From: Guyanagaster necrorhizus
Lineage: Eukaryota; Basidiomycota; Agaricomycetes; Agaricales; Physalacriaceae
Reading direction: 5' to 3'
Assembly: GCF_019112545.1 (NCBI RefSeq)
Contig: NW_025064902.1
Location: 356,623-420,622, forward strand
DNA length: 64,000 nt
The position numbers and the translations under genes were made by a program. The notes under the pieces were generated by a model. That model did not search any database and had not been told where the DNA came from. It saw only the letters and a program-made list of their open reading frames with translations. Positions 22,413 through 35,428 of this stretch are shown piece after piece. Position 1 is the first letter of the stretch. The number at the start of each line of letters is the position of its first letter.

Positions 22413-23098
22413 CCCTGGGCCCGGACCAGGAAGAAAGCTGGGAATGTCCAGCCGGATTTCCATTAAGATGAGAGAATCTCCATCGGGAGCCAGTTTATCG
22501 GCTGGAGGTCATTGTGTGTACATCGAACCGTCGCTGATAATTGCTGAAGACTTTCATTAAGTTTCTCTAAGTGAGCACTGTTATCTTGTTGCAAATATGC
22601 AAAGGAATAGTGAGAGACCTACCTCTGATGCAGAGCGTGATCTGATACGATGTTGTCAGACCCCGATCTGGAAAATTTACCGACACTTGCCTGTAGTTGA
22701 ATCTGTATTTGAGGGCTCAAGTAACTGTTTCGTCGGCATAGCATAAGTATTCAGATACAAGATGTGTCAGTGATGGCGATCTGGAGGCTGGCAGAGGACT
22801 TGCAGAGGATTCGGTCCACGAAAACGCCGTTGATTCGGTCAGAGAGTCACCAACCAGACGATCTCACGGTTTCATGGAGGAAAGCAGGCTAGGATATGAA
22901 AATCTGGTTGGCTGGAGGTGACAGTTGGTTGATAATTGAAATGATAACGGGCGGATCAAGCAAGTGGATTGCCGATTTTGATTTTCGATTGTATCCAGGA
23001 AGAACGACTTGTGAGTTCTGATAAATATCAATATATAGTTAGAGCAGAGAATTGAGGGTGATAGCAATACGCGAATTGTGGTATCATATTATATAAGA
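22413..23098. other. Start of the spacer, no gene recognised
   Basis: Unique sequence next to the inner edge of the left arm. Only short open stretches. It probably includes the 3' flank of the minus-strand gene that ends at 23099. Confidence 0.4.
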
Positions 23099-24530
23099 TT
23101 AATAAAAAATTGATGACCTCCTAGAGGGTGCAAGCACCCTTTCTGCGACTGAGGGACTAATATCGGGGAACCCATTCTCACCTCCGCTCCCAGGAGAAGG
23201 AAGCGGGGACAAGTAGCCAAGCGCCCGTGCTAATTCCAGCTGACCCTTTAAGTACCCGATATAATTCCACAGCTTTGCAACGTCACCGTGCTCAGGTAGA
23301 TCATGTTCAGGAAACATCACTAATCCCTCTCCCTGTGAAGAATTCCTTAAGTTCGTTACGAACTCACGTAATCCCATCGGGCTGTTTCTAGATAACGGGT
23401 ATGCAACAGTGCGATTTCGGGGTATGCGACGAGACGGCGGCATATCCTCCGAGATGTAAGGAGCGGAGATTGAGTGTTCTGTGGCTTCGGGACTGAATGA
23501 GCGCGTGTAAGACTGAGAGTCTGTCGCGGAGGATGGTAAAGCATCTCGGGGATACCTCATATTCACCGGAAACTCATACACCTCCATGGACCTGCTTCCG
23601 GATGGTGGGTATGGAATGGCGCCATTTTCTTGGTTACGCTGGGAGTGTGATTTTTCTTCGGAGTTCCGAGGGGGATGGGAAAGTTCGTTGGTTTGAGGAC
23701 CAGGTGTGTGGACGTAAGGCAGAGAGTCACTGCCAGGATATGGCGAGGTCGGGTTTGCCGACAGTTTAGAGTGAAATTCAGGATGAACATAAGATTCTGA
23801 TGTCCCCCAAAGGGAGCTTCGACTGTCTCTGGAAGACAGATCCTTCACAGATACCCGTCTCCTTCGCTTGTTGAAGCAGAGATATATGGATATCATCACG
23901 ACAGAGACAAACGAGGGTGCCGCAAGAGCCGTGGAAATAATCAAAACAAGGTCCGTTATATAGGCGCTTCCGAAAATGCTGCTGTTTATGATGAGTTACT
24001 GGTAAATACGGAAGATGGACGACACACTGTCGTGAGCTGCCAGTCGGAGAGGATACTAGATCTCGCTTTTCGACTTCCGAATTGAGGGGCTCCCTGACAT
24101 TGAAGATGTCACTTCGAGAGAAAGACGACTCGGCATCTAACGGCGGTCTAGTCGACAAGGACGTTATACTGATGCTGAGAACAATCAATCTCATAATCAA
24201 AACAAACTCACTCTGGGTCTAGGAAAGCCATGATAGAGTAATTGCTTCGAAAAGGAATCAGTAGTGGTCATCGACTACAAAAGACGTTACTCACCCAGTA
24301 TAAGCAAATGATGTATAGAACACGAGGCCCTTCGTAAAAAGGATGATGCTGGTAGAGAAATTCGACGCATCTAACCGACCCTCATGATTCAGAAAGCTGC
24401 GTAGAGAGAAACTTGACGGATCATCATCAAAATGCACGAGATAGATTGGGGTGGTCGCTCCAGCGAGCGTCCCGTTTTGAACACTAATGTGGAGGGCTTT
24501 AGATAGACAGAAAAGCTCGAAAAGTGTCAT
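23099..24530 (-). CDS. Putative one-pass membrane protein with Ser/Pro-rich cytosolic tail
   Basis: The strongest part is an 846-nt open frame (23944-23099): a membrane helix (LIISTALAAPSFVSVVMISI) followed by a basic stop-transfer (NKRRRRVSVK) and about 240 residues of Ser/Pro/Arg-rich disordered tail with a short helical block LWNYIGYLKGQLELARALG. Upstream exons at about 24200-23960 (SRSDIFNVREPLN) and 24530-24294 (NGTLAGATTPIYLVHFDDDPS) resemble the beta-sandwich ectodomain of agaricomycete mucin-like membrane proteins. Exact exon borders and the true start were not resolved. Function unknown; a cell-surface role is inferred from topology. Confidence 0.5.
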
Positions 24531-26786
24531 GCTAAACGTCGCACCAAATAATGAGTAACCGCATAATAGCTAACACAAATGCAACCCACAATATAAATAA
24601 CCAAGACATCTAGATGGTCGGTCACAAAGAGCGATGTATGAAAGGATGGCGAGGCGACAAAAGAACGTTGGAGAAAGAAGCCGAAGAAAGAGGTCGGTAG
24701 GCAAGAGAAATAAGGTCAGTCGCTAATGTCCTCGACACGAGTACAGAGGTACTTTGTAGGGTACAGCAAAGCAACCAACATCGCATCTTCATCTATCAGC
24801 ATAGTAGTGGCTGACTGGGGAGAGTATTGTTATAGAGATATTATCTGAACACCCGTAACAGTCGCCTGCTTTATCTCTAAACTTAGCAGACATGGGGAAC
24901 TGCGCGGCAATGAGCGCTGATTTTGAATCGCGGCGGGGACGCATATATACCGCGAACTAGATTAGATAGCGCAGATCAGCATTCCGCGTTGCTCGGCCGG
25001 GGAACATGATCTACCATGTAGAAGTTCGCAACAAGCGCTAACGGGCATCGGAGGACATGACTGAACGAGGCTTGGTTAGTAGCCAACGTACTGTACTGAT
25101 ACCGAGTCTAAGGTCTCTACTCAATATATCATTGGTCAAATTGAAAAGGCTACAGCGGCGGACGGAGGGTTACCTTTATCAAGCGGTTGAGATGAGACGG
25201 CTAACCTGATTCGCCCATATACAGGCTCCAGGAGAAGTTTCTCATCATCGCGTTGAGAAATTAAAAAACCTTGCCGTCACACCGAGGTAGACGTCAATGA
25301 GTGGTCAGCAAAGAGTCTTTTAGACCACATGCTGGGACATCTAAGCCTTGATGCTTCCTGCTATTTCGAGATTTATAAAGCCTGATGCAAGAGATCATGT
25401 AGACTCACAAGGGGAATCATACAGTGACTGAAAATCATCCATCAAGACAGATGGAAATAGCACTTCTTATGAGGGTGATAGATTCGGTGCGCAAAGAACC
25501 ACGCAACGGATAGCGAGTCACTATCTCTGCCTCGGTCGCGAAAATAGTACAGCAAGTGCCCGATATCTGACCATCGTCATGTTTGATGCCTGATGAATCG
25601 GTGAGTCATGCATGTACTTGCGAAAAAAAGAGCGGACAGACGTCACAGAATCAGGTTTCAAAGACAATCTCTATTGAAAGTATGAACAGAATTCCCATGG
25701 TACTCGGTAAACTAGGAAGTTTTGTCAAGCTTATTACATTTATTGAATAATAAAATGGCAGAAGACTGGAAAAATACTGAGACCGACAGAACAAAGACAT
25801 CTTTCGTTGCCCCAGTAGAACTTGTTGTATTATTCGTGGCGTGAGCTGATTAAAACGTGTTTGCGTCGTCGTGGGAGTTGAGCGGTCGTTACTGTGTGTT
25901 ACTGGGAGCTGAGGCCGCCCAAATCGGCAATGTCCGTGAAGACGGGTTATTACGGCTCGACATCTAATAAACAGTGCGAAAGCAAAACTCGAAGATCACA
26001 CTCGCTACTGGTACCATTGAGTCGAGTCTCAGCTGGTGCACTATGTGCAGTACGATTCAGACAACAGATACCAATGATGCTCCCTGAGTACAGCAGTTGT
26101 GCTACAGTAGCTTGCAATCATCCCAACTTGAGCATCGTCTGACACTGGTCAGCACTAAATCTCTTTCCATGTAATTGGGAATCGACTGAATGAGATGATC
26201 CATAATGTCCAGATGCATTAAACTGTCCAGATTCTGGCAGTGTATGTTCTAACCTTGGTGCTAATACACTTCTTCACCCACCTATGCTTCATTTTTTCGT
26301 GCTGTAGCTACTCGCTGTCTTGTCGTACCTGGGACTGTGCTAAAAATTTTATGCTTGATGCGATGTGCCTGATAAGCCCTATCCTGACTACATCTTTAGA
26401 CTTGGTTTCTGATTGTGCCAGTTCTGCTGCATTTGCTACTAGTACCTCTTTTTCCGATGCTTTGTACTTACAGCCATTTTTCATACAGCTTGACTGAGGG
26501 GTGTTTTTGATGGATGATGTCAATGAGTGCTAGCACTCAGACTTCATCATAAACTGAGTTTTGGGGACTGTGTGCATGCAAAAGTGGATCTGAGATCACC
26601 AAAATCTCCATAAACCAGCCCATAACCACTGTAAAATGTGTCTTCCAGTCCCCATAAGCCATGGGCTGGTCTCCTCAAGACATAGGTGCTCCTTGAAGCA
26701 GAGGTGGCTATCAGAGTGCTACCATCATTTTCCCATGAACCTGCTTATATACATCTATGGTGCTCTCTCATTCTGACACCATCTAG
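24531..26786. other. Long intergenic stretch, no gene recognised
   Basis: Only small unrelated open stretches. From about 26230 the composition becomes CpG-poor, like the copia element downstream. The minus strand at 26523-26308 has an open stretch (RIGLIRHIASSIKFLAQSQ) that could be transposon-derived, but I cannot assign it. Confidence 0.4.
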
Positions 26787-26848
26787 ATGTCTTCCTTCAA
26801 CTTCAAAATTGTTTCCCCCACTGACCTGACCAGTATGTCCTTTGATAG

Positions 26849-27090
26849 TGTTGGAGGATATCTGTACATTTCATCTTATCTTACTTTTCAATCACTCACT
26901 CTATTTACCTTATATATACTTACACCTCCTGTCGTTTTCTGATCACCTATATAGTCCAGCCATTCCTATCTGTATGCCTCAGTCACTTCACCCATGTTGT
27001 GCCCAACTGAGGTATGTATATCTCTACTGTGCTTATGACTATGATACTTACACTTGTTTGTAGATACTCACATATATTCTTCTGTCAATA
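26849..27090 (+). repeat. 5' LTR of the copia element
   Basis: 242 bp, TGTTGGAGG to CAATA. Compared with the 3' LTR nearly all differences are TG/CA/CG alternatives at ancestral CpG sites. Confidence 0.9.
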
Positions 27091-30000
27091 GGTTATGAGG
27101 CTCTGTTGCCTATAACTACTCAGTCAAGAAGAATATGCAACATAATCTCAACTCAACTTACCACTTGAATTTATACCATACTACTACTCTCACCACTTTA
27201 CACCACACCTCTAAATGATGTTGTCGATGTTGGGAATCACTATCCTCTCTGACATGAGTAGCCATTTCAACAGGAAGAACTACACCTCATGGAAACTCCA
27301 ACTTACTGAGTTACTGAAGGGAAAAGGCCTATGAGGATACATTGCAGGAACTACTGTCTGTCCTGCCATCCCTGCCACCACTACCACATCCATGGCTATT
27401 ACCACACCTCTTCCATCAGACCCTACTCTCATATACTCATCCTCTCCCTCATATGACAAGTGGATTTTTCATGATCAGCTTGTCCACTTGAACATTGTCC
27501 TCAATGTTCTCAACCCTATTGGTCTAGGGGTCAAGACCAACAGAACAGCAAAGGAATACTGGGACTCCATTGCTGCAGAACATGCAAAGAAAACAGATAT
27601 GGCCCTTTTCAAGGCTGAGGCATTGCTGAATGCAGTGAAGTTTGATAGGAACAGTGACATCAATATTCACATTGCTGACTTGTGCATGAAACAATGAGCT
27701 GTGAATGACCTTCAAACCACAGCATTGAGTGATCAGGAGTTCAAGAGAATAATTATTTGCTCGATAACCCTGACTGATCACTGGATGCCTATCCTCTCAA
27801 GTTTATATGGCATGCCAACATCCTCTGATGTGTTTTCCCATCTTCAAACCCATGCTGCCACACTTCATGCAGTGGGTAAAGATCCTGCCAACTCCCAAGC
27901 ACTTGCAGCTGGAGTTGGAACCTCTGTCATAGTATGTGGATGTCACAACCCAGATTGCAAGGCCTGTGATAAGACTAGGCACATCACTGAGAATTGTTAT
28001 TGGCTGAAAGAGGAAAAAGAGGGATAATTTCCTGCCAACTTTGACCAACCTTGTTGTGCAAACCAGGCAATCTCAAACACCATGGCTGATACTATGAGGC
28101 ATTTTGTACTTGCTGCATGTGCTACTACAGTGAAAGTTGATCATGATGATGATAGTATTGTAATTGAGGATGGCAGCACTGGTGAGAGGATATATGAGTA
28201 GAATGGTACTCATTTCTTCTGGCATTGGAATGAAACAGAGAGCAGCACTATGTTGATGTTGAAGGTTGAAGAAGACACAGACTTTGAAATGCCTCCTCTC
28301 ACTGACATCAATGACTCTGATGATGAAGACATTGCTGGAGATGATGAGATACCTTCTGTCAAGAGTATAGATACCAGCAAGACCAACATCAAGAATGTAG
28401 GACACTTTACATGTGAGGCTGACCCTGCTATGACAGCCTTTGTCATGACTACATTCAAAGGCCATACTCCAGCCATCACTCTAACCTTCATGGATTCTGG
28501 CATGAATGACTACTTCAGGAATCATGATGACTTCACAGAGTATACACCAGTAGCCTTCCATACTGGCTCATCTGCAGTTGAGGAAAAGGAAATGTTTGAG
28601 ATCCTGAGCCAGGGTACAGCAACAAAGGTCTTCAGACTGAATGAAAGAGATGTTAAGCTCACCTTCAAAAATGCCTTGCATTCACCTTCACTCACCACAA
28701 ATCTCATCTCTGCAAGCATCTTAGACAAGGATGGGTTGTCAACTGTGTTCTCTGATGGCCATGCAGTTGTCCAGGATAAGTCTGATAAAGAGATCTTTGC
28801 TGAGCAAGGCTTGGATGGCATATATATGCTAGATGCTACACCCAGCCCTCAAGCTATGGCACCCTACTCATCAGCCCAGAATAGATTAGCTGAATGTGCC
28901 CTACACACCACTATAGAGGATACAAGAGCTCTACTAAGTGACTCTGGCCTCACTGACTGCTACTGGACTGAGGCTGCCTCTATATCAATCTTCACATGAA
29001 ATCTTGTTCCTTCAAGTTGCCATCCTGGAGTGGTACCAGCAGAGGGTTTCTTGAAGCAATGACAGGACATGGGATTTTTATAAGTGTTCAGATCCACTTG
29101 CTGAGCAAAGAAACCTATAGCTGGTGGGGTTTTGGTAGATGGCAGAAGCAAACTCAATGATTGATCAAAGAAATGCACCTTTCTGGGATACTCAGGGTCC
29201 AATTACCATGTACTTGATCAATTGGGATATGTGTTCATGTCTTATGATGTCATCTTTGATGAAGGACCAGCACACTGAAGTGTGAGTGTGGGGGAGACAG
29301 AGGACAAACCTGCACTCACTACTTCTACTCATACTGAGATGCCTATGCTAACTGAGCCAACTGAGCCAATGCCAGATGCTTCCACAGAACCAACTCTTTG
29401 CTGATCAACATGCTTAATGCATCTCAGTGCTGATGCTGCTGAATCTCTGATGTCAAAGCAACAAGAGGCTGAGGCCCATATGAGCAGAAATGACTGGGCA
29501 ACCAACAGCAAACAGCCACATGCTTCAATGGCTTCTGGTAATCCACCTGATCCATACATCCCATAAAATCATTAAGATGCACTGCATGTCAATGAAGAGT
29601 GATGGAAGGCAGCCATGGATGTGGAATACCAAATGCATATGATAAAGCATATGTGGGATCTAGTTGACAGATCAGTGGGTGTGAACATGATGGATTGTAA
29701 ATGGGTCTATGGTATGAAATGGGATGGCGATGGTAACTGGATCAGAGACAAGGTGAAGCTCATTGGGAAAACCTATGAAGACCTTGGATACCATGCATCA
29801 AAGATAGACCCATGTGTATGCACCATTGGCAAACCTGGAGATGAGTATACCATCACAGATACTTACACTGATGATATGTGGGGAGCATTGTCAATTACAG
29901 AGGAGGCAAGCTGATGGAAGAAGAAATTAGAGGAGAAATGGGAGCTCACTGATATGGAGGAGAACTGTTACTTTCTGGGGATGAAGATTGAACAAGATCT

Positions 30001-30866
30001 TGAGGCTGGCACCATCACCTTCTCACAGTGCCCATATTGGGAGAATGTATTTCTGGACTTCAATCTTAGATATGTACAATCATGGACCACTCCTCTACCT
30101 GTTTGAATCATACTTGACAAGTCACAGTCTCCAAATACCCCAGCAGAGAAGGATGCTATGGAAAGATTCCCATACTGACAACTGCTAGACAATGTTATGT
30201 GGGGACAGCTTGCAACTCATCCCGACTTGTGCTTCCCTGTGAGCCTGCTCACTTGCTTTCAGTCTAACCCAGGGATAGAGCACTGGAAAGCATTAATACA
30301 TGTCCTTGGGTACATAAAGGGGACAATGGACCTTGGTATCTCCTTCTTGCATGAGCAGCTGTTAACACCTGTTGGATTTGTAGATGCAGACTATGGGGGT
30401 TGTAGGGATACAACTTGTTTGATGTCTGGCTATGTCTTCACCATGGTGGGTGGTCTGATTTGCTGGTCTGATTTGCCGAAGCTCAAAGCATCAGGCTACC
30501 ATTGCCCTGTCCACTGTTGAGGCTGAATACATTTCCCTTACTTGTGCAGTGCAACAGATGATGTGGATATTGTCTTGGATGGATGAGGTCCAACTACCTC
30601 AACCTCACTCCAGTGTATTGTATGGTGACAACCAGGGTGCTGTAGCATTAACAACAAACACATGGTCCCATCAGAAAGTCAAGCATATCTGCATTCAAGA
30701 ACATTTCATTAGGGAGCTCGTGAAGGATGGCAAATTACATGTCAAGTTTGTTCAAGGGAATGCAAACCCTGCAGATATGTTCACCAAGCCCTTGCCTCAT
30801 GATATGCACAATGGTTACCTCGAGATGCTCAACATTATCCCAGTAGATTGAATGGATATGGGGGAG

Positions 30867-31108
30867 TGTTGGAGGATATCCATATGTTTCATCTTATCTT
30901 ACTTTTTGATCACTCACTCTATTTACCTTATATATACTTACACCTCCTGTTGTTTTCCGATCACCTATATAGTCCAGCCATTCCTATCTGTATGCCTCAG
31001 TCACTTCACCCACATTGTGCCCAACTGAGGTATGTATATCCCTACTGTGCTTATGACTATGATACTTACACTTGTTCATAGATACTCACATATATTCTTC
31101 TGTCAATA
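30867..31108 (+). repeat. 3' LTR of the copia element
   Basis: 242 bp, same termini as the 5' LTR, preceded by a polypurine tract and followed by GATAG. Confidence 0.9.
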
Positions 31109-32095
31109 GATAGGGATGTTGCTCTCTGTAAGGAACACTTTTCTCTCAGATGCTCAGCTGAATGAGACTGTTGCGATTGCTGTTAGAACTTACGATACCA
31201 GTAGGTTATATCAGCTTATGATAATCTTGCGGGACGTTTATACATGACTTCCTTTTCAGTCCCTTCTATTCACGTGCAATGTCCTGTGGAGACAAAGCTC
31301 TTTATAATCCTTTTTTTTAGAGCTGTAACCCGTGCACTAGTCCAGGACGGCAAAATATGAATCGTTGTTTCCGATGGCAGGATCCTTGGAGTTCTAGGAG
31401 GCTTTGGACCCGGGAAATTCCTTTGGGCAACGTCAATTTACTGTTTCATACCCTGTTATTTGGATTGACTTTTTCTTTTATACCGCGTATCTAGGGAAGA
31501 ACAGCGTGCCTTGAGGTTCAACGATACTTCTGCTAGGTTGACGTCAGAAACAAAGGATTGGTGGCAGAATATTGTACATATTTCATGTTGGGCGAAACTC
31601 GGCGCAAACTCAAGTCTATATAGTATGGGCCACATATCAAAGAATCCATGGACAACGCTCTAGGAGAAACTGTATCCACGTTCCTGCGAATATTAATGAA
31701 GCTGACGGCTGCTTAAAGGCAACCTCTACTATTGGATGACACCGCTCCTGGCGGTCGACCCACCCTACCCACGCCGTGGAATCGTGACTGCCATGTTCAA
31801 AGAAATGACCAGTCAGGTAGTTTGTAACATTGTAACTATCTTTCTCTCTGACCTTAGAAACTTCCTTCAGGCGATCCAAGATAAGACAATCATGGTCATT
31901 GGTGCAGACAATGATATCAATGTAGGTGGGACTATTCTCTCTGCAGAATCCCAGGCCTGTGTAACAAATATGTTTAGGTTCATGTTTATGAGAGTTTCGG
32001 GTTCGAACTGAAGGGTAAGACCGTTCTTGCGAGCTCTGTTAAGGGAGAAAGCTATCGGCTTTTCGCGCTGAAGAAGACTCCCTGAGTGTCGTGCG

Positions 32096-34180
32096 GAGAT
32101 GTGGCTTTCAACGATGTCATAAACAATCAATATATACACTTCCATTCCGCTCAAATCTAGGATGAGTAGTCAAATGCAAGTTATATAAGCTGTTCCATTC
32201 TTCGTCCCAGCATTGGAGTCACAGGCACTTGTATAGAACGAGAAAAGCAAGCAATCCGGAAGTACATCAGGGAAAGAACGATACTCATCCACTACACCAC
32301 AGGATCGCAATCCCGAAATATTTTGTCCCGAAGCTTTATGAAGCTCTCAAACGTGACAACAATGGCGGAGGAACGATTGTATCGATCGCATGTTGCTGGT
32401 GAGACTGCGCACCTTCCTTGTTATGACCAGTCACTTTGACCGGAGCGCATTTCACCAAAAATCCTCTTCTTCTTCCCCCTCCTCGTTATTTGTTCGTGCT
32501 TCCTACGACTTTGCCATCTTCATGGGAAGCCCCCAAAGATACTCATCATGCAGGCCAACATAGAAGGAGAGAAAGTCGGGCTTGTTTCGCCCCGTCGACA
32601 AGTTAGGCATCTCCCTTGCCATGCCGCGGTCCGACCCTGTGGCCGAGTTGGTCTGGCAAGTGCTCCAGCTCCGACAGGCAGTCGATGATGTCATTGCAGA
32701 TATCCTTAGACGGTGGATAAATATCAGTCTCTCCTAGACAGGCGACGATATACCTTTTCGGTGGGATGAGGATGATATATGTAGGTAAATATCAGGCTTC
32801 CGCTTCTCTAAGTCAGCTAGAGTGAAGATGTATCTATCCATGACCGACTTTTTTAAGCCTCCAGCCTCTGGTAAGCCAGAATACTTTGTTGATGACCTCT
32901 TAAATCCCTAGACATATCTCATCCATTTCCCAATGTCGGGTGCGTCATCTGTCTGTGAACCAATAAGTGTTAGAGTGGCCTGTAAAAGCTGGATGCAGGA
33001 ATTAGCCTTGTAGTAAAGAATCACGTGGAATAAATTCACCTAAATAATCTAACGAAGAAGATGAGCTAAAGAGATGACTCGACTGCTACGATTCGACAGC
33101 AATTCGTTTTGAGTACTAGAAACTTTGAAAATTGGGAATCTACGACGCGAGAGCTCGTAGTATATGATAGTGGGATAATCGGAGAGTTGTACGGCGAAAC
33201 AAAAGGGAAAATAAACGGAGATGACGACGAAAGCGAGGTGGCTAAGTGGCAGTAATATGATTGTCCAGGGTTCAGGTCGCGTTGAGATCACATGATCGAT
33301 CTTGCAAATTTCGGTCCCGCGACCACGATTGTAATCCCGCCCACACATACTCCCTCCGCTCCTCAAGCAGCTTAACCGGAATATATACTTTACATTCACT
33401 GAATGACTTCTCCCCATACGTATCCCTGAGTCATTCTTACGAGACCCCCTTTCAAAATCGGGCGACGATGGCTAGACAACGCTTGCACTAGTGCGAAACA
33501 CTAGGATAGTAAAAACACCGTTTATAGATTACCGGATGCGCGAAATGAAGCTCTCACTGTCACGCGCTCCAATGATGCCGATGGTGTAGGGAAAAGGGTG
33601 ACAACTGCGGATGTTGCAACCGTTTCATTTATCTTTCGCTGGAATGCTGGGAAGAAACCGGGTTCGATACCGCAGTAGAGACTGTAGCTCGTGAGTGTGT
33701 GCCTCGATTGACAATGATTCACAGCATTAATACATCACCCCCCTTCTCGGCCTATTAGACGTATTCTTCTGGCGGTAGCTACTGACAAAACGCAACAGCT
33801 CCTAACATCACATCTGTGATGTCAAGATATTATATGTCTATTTATGAAGTGACGTGGGATGAATGGTGTTCTTGCTCTCGTTCGAGCGTCTCATATCCAG
33901 GCGGTAAGTGCACTCGACCCTCATCCATACCCATAAGTTGCTGAAACTCGCTAGAAAATGGCTTAGGGCGAAAGAATATGATTCTGTGCTACGATTTAGG
34001 TAGGCCATCTTGATGGACAGTTCAGCATCATGTTGGTTTCCTTGAAACTATACTCCGCCATCATTTTAACATGATACAGCGTGGTCCTCTTCTATATATA
34101 ACGCGCCGTATAAAACGTTCTCTAACACGGTACATCGGACTTCTCTTTTCTAGGACATTGACATTAACTTTCGCTATTTC
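32096..34180. other. Intergenic, no gene recognised
   Basis: Contains only short open stretches on either strand (for example 33049-33417 minus) without recognisable domains. The final few hundred bases are the promoter region of the seven-helix gene at 34181. Confidence 0.4.
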
Positions 34181-35428
34181 ATGAGTTCATCCGCGGACGC
34201 AATACTCCCTGAGATGGTGCTTCAAGGATGGCTCGACGCCAATTTCAATTCTCACCTTCTTGCATATTTCGCTCATGGTCAGACGTCAAGATCAAACATC
34301 TCTGAACCTGTCCTAACCGTTGAAAAGGTGTTTATACGGGCATTTTTGGAATGTCAATATGGCTACTACTAGGTATGAACATTGACTCAGCTCGTCAACC
34401 TGTCTTAAACCTTTTCCCCTCAGTTAACAGCGTCTCCAGGGCACGAATATACATGGGATGTATAATCACGGCTCTATACATCTTTGCCACGATCGCTGCC
34501 ATTGCCTTATGGATCGATTTTAGCGACGCTTTTGTCATTGGAACATCTTTCCAGGCGCGATACGATTTGATGTCTTCATCTGTGTTGTTGGAAACTATGA
34601 GTGATATAGTAGAAGCACTGAACCTTCTAATTGCAGACTGCATTATGGTGTGGCTTTTTACTTCTACCGGAATTACTGCTCTTAATGGTCGCCTTTTAGA
34701 TCTGGCGTTGTTGGGTTGTATGGGGACACGATTGGAAAGTAGTGATCACTCCGATTTTCTTCGTCATCATCGAAATAGGTATGCTGCTTACGCCGCTTGT
34801 GGCTTCATCGATGTCATCCTGCAAGCACTTGCCTTTTTTTTTGCAGCCTGCGGATGCATACTTTTAGTTCATCAGACCAAGGACGACGTTATTACGATAG
34901 CCTGGGCTCTACCCACCATGGCTATGACCTTAGGAACCAACATTCTATGCACCGGTCTGATTGTCGGACGTATTATTCATGTTGCTAGAGGACATCGTGG
35001 CGTTATGGGCGGCATCCGGACTTATCGTGGTGTTATTGAGATTCTCGTAGAATCGGCCGCACTGTATTCTTTGATCTACATGGCCCTGATGATACTCTAC
35101 CCTCTCGAGGGTTATGGATACACATATGCCCAGCGGTTGACTTATCCTATCACTGTGGGTCTTTCTACTTCAATTCGCATCATTTTTGCCTAACAAGCCT
35201 CAGGGTATCGCACCTACCTTGATCATCGCCCGCGTTGCCTCGGGACAAGCCCGTCCCGTAGAGTCTTCACATGAAACTCAATCTTCCTTACACTTTCAGG
35301 CATCTCGTGGAAGCACTACTGAAGCAGAGATGGACGACGTAGAGGAGGATATGATGCAAGGAAATATGGAAGGAACTACGCTCATTACAGGACGACTCGA
35401 GCTATCTGGTTCGGTCGAAGAAGTCTGA
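34181..35428 (+). CDS. Seven-helix membrane protein, WRCW-type agaricomycete family
   Basis: Six exons (34181-34277, 34328-34372, 34424-34647, 34700-34778, 34847-35154, 35204-35428) give 978 nt, 325 residues. Blocks in order: GVYTGIFGMSIWLLL, RARIYMGCIITALYIFATI, an EALNLLIADCIM helix, IWRCWVVWG, VVITPIFFVIIEIG, ALPTMAMTLGTNILCTGLIVGRI, YRGVIEILVESAALYSLIYM, YPITGIAPTLIIARVA, then an acidic Glu/Met/Ser tail of about 65 residues. Seven hydrophobic helices, WRCW in the third loop and LVESAA with IAPTLI.ARVA are conserved in this family. Function unknown; the receptor-like topology is suggestive only. Closely related to 38798-39998. Confidence 0.82.

Larger units (their letters stand above)
26849..31108 (+). 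mobile_element. Defective Ty1/copia LTR retrotransposon
   Basis: Two 242-bp LTRs (26849-27090, 30867-31108) and a 5-bp target duplication GATAG (26844-26848, 31109-31113) bound the element. Inside, in order: a gag-like region with a Cys-rich CGCHNPDCKACDKTRHITENC knuckle near 27930-28000; the protease/GAG-pre-integrase zone (FMDSGMNDYF and LHSPSLTTNLIS); a remnant of integrase (NRLAECALHTTIED); a fragment of reverse transcriptase (VDCKW-like and DPCVCTIG); and RNase H (FVDADYGG, TTNTWSHQKVKH, FTKPLPH). A polypurine run ggggag directly precedes the 3' LTR. Many stops, and deletions of most of integrase and RT, make it non-autonomous. CG dinucleotides are very rare throughout. Confidence 0.9.
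26787..32095 (+). pseudogene. GNAT acetyltransferase paralog with a copia element in intron 1, carrying a nonsense codon
   Basis: Exon by exon it matches the intact GNAT gene at 16272-17315. Exon 1 (26787-26832, 46 nt, same length) ends at a perfect gtatgt donor, and exon 2 resumes at 31150. Between them a full-length copia element (26849-31108) lies wholly in intron 1; without it and its 5-bp duplication the intron would be about 52 nt. Exon 3 (from 31261) has a +2 and a +1 indel that cancel, then TGG has become TGA (AAA ATA TGA), truncating before the acetyl-CoA site. Later exons are still open, including PPYPRRGIVTAMFKEMT and VYESFGFELKGKT, ending TGA 32093-32095. Hence a recent pseudogene. 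Confidence 0.82.

Noticed and set aside
32503..32694. Minus-strand open frame of 63 codons
   Set aside because: No similarity recognised, no splice-consistent extension and no signal peptide.
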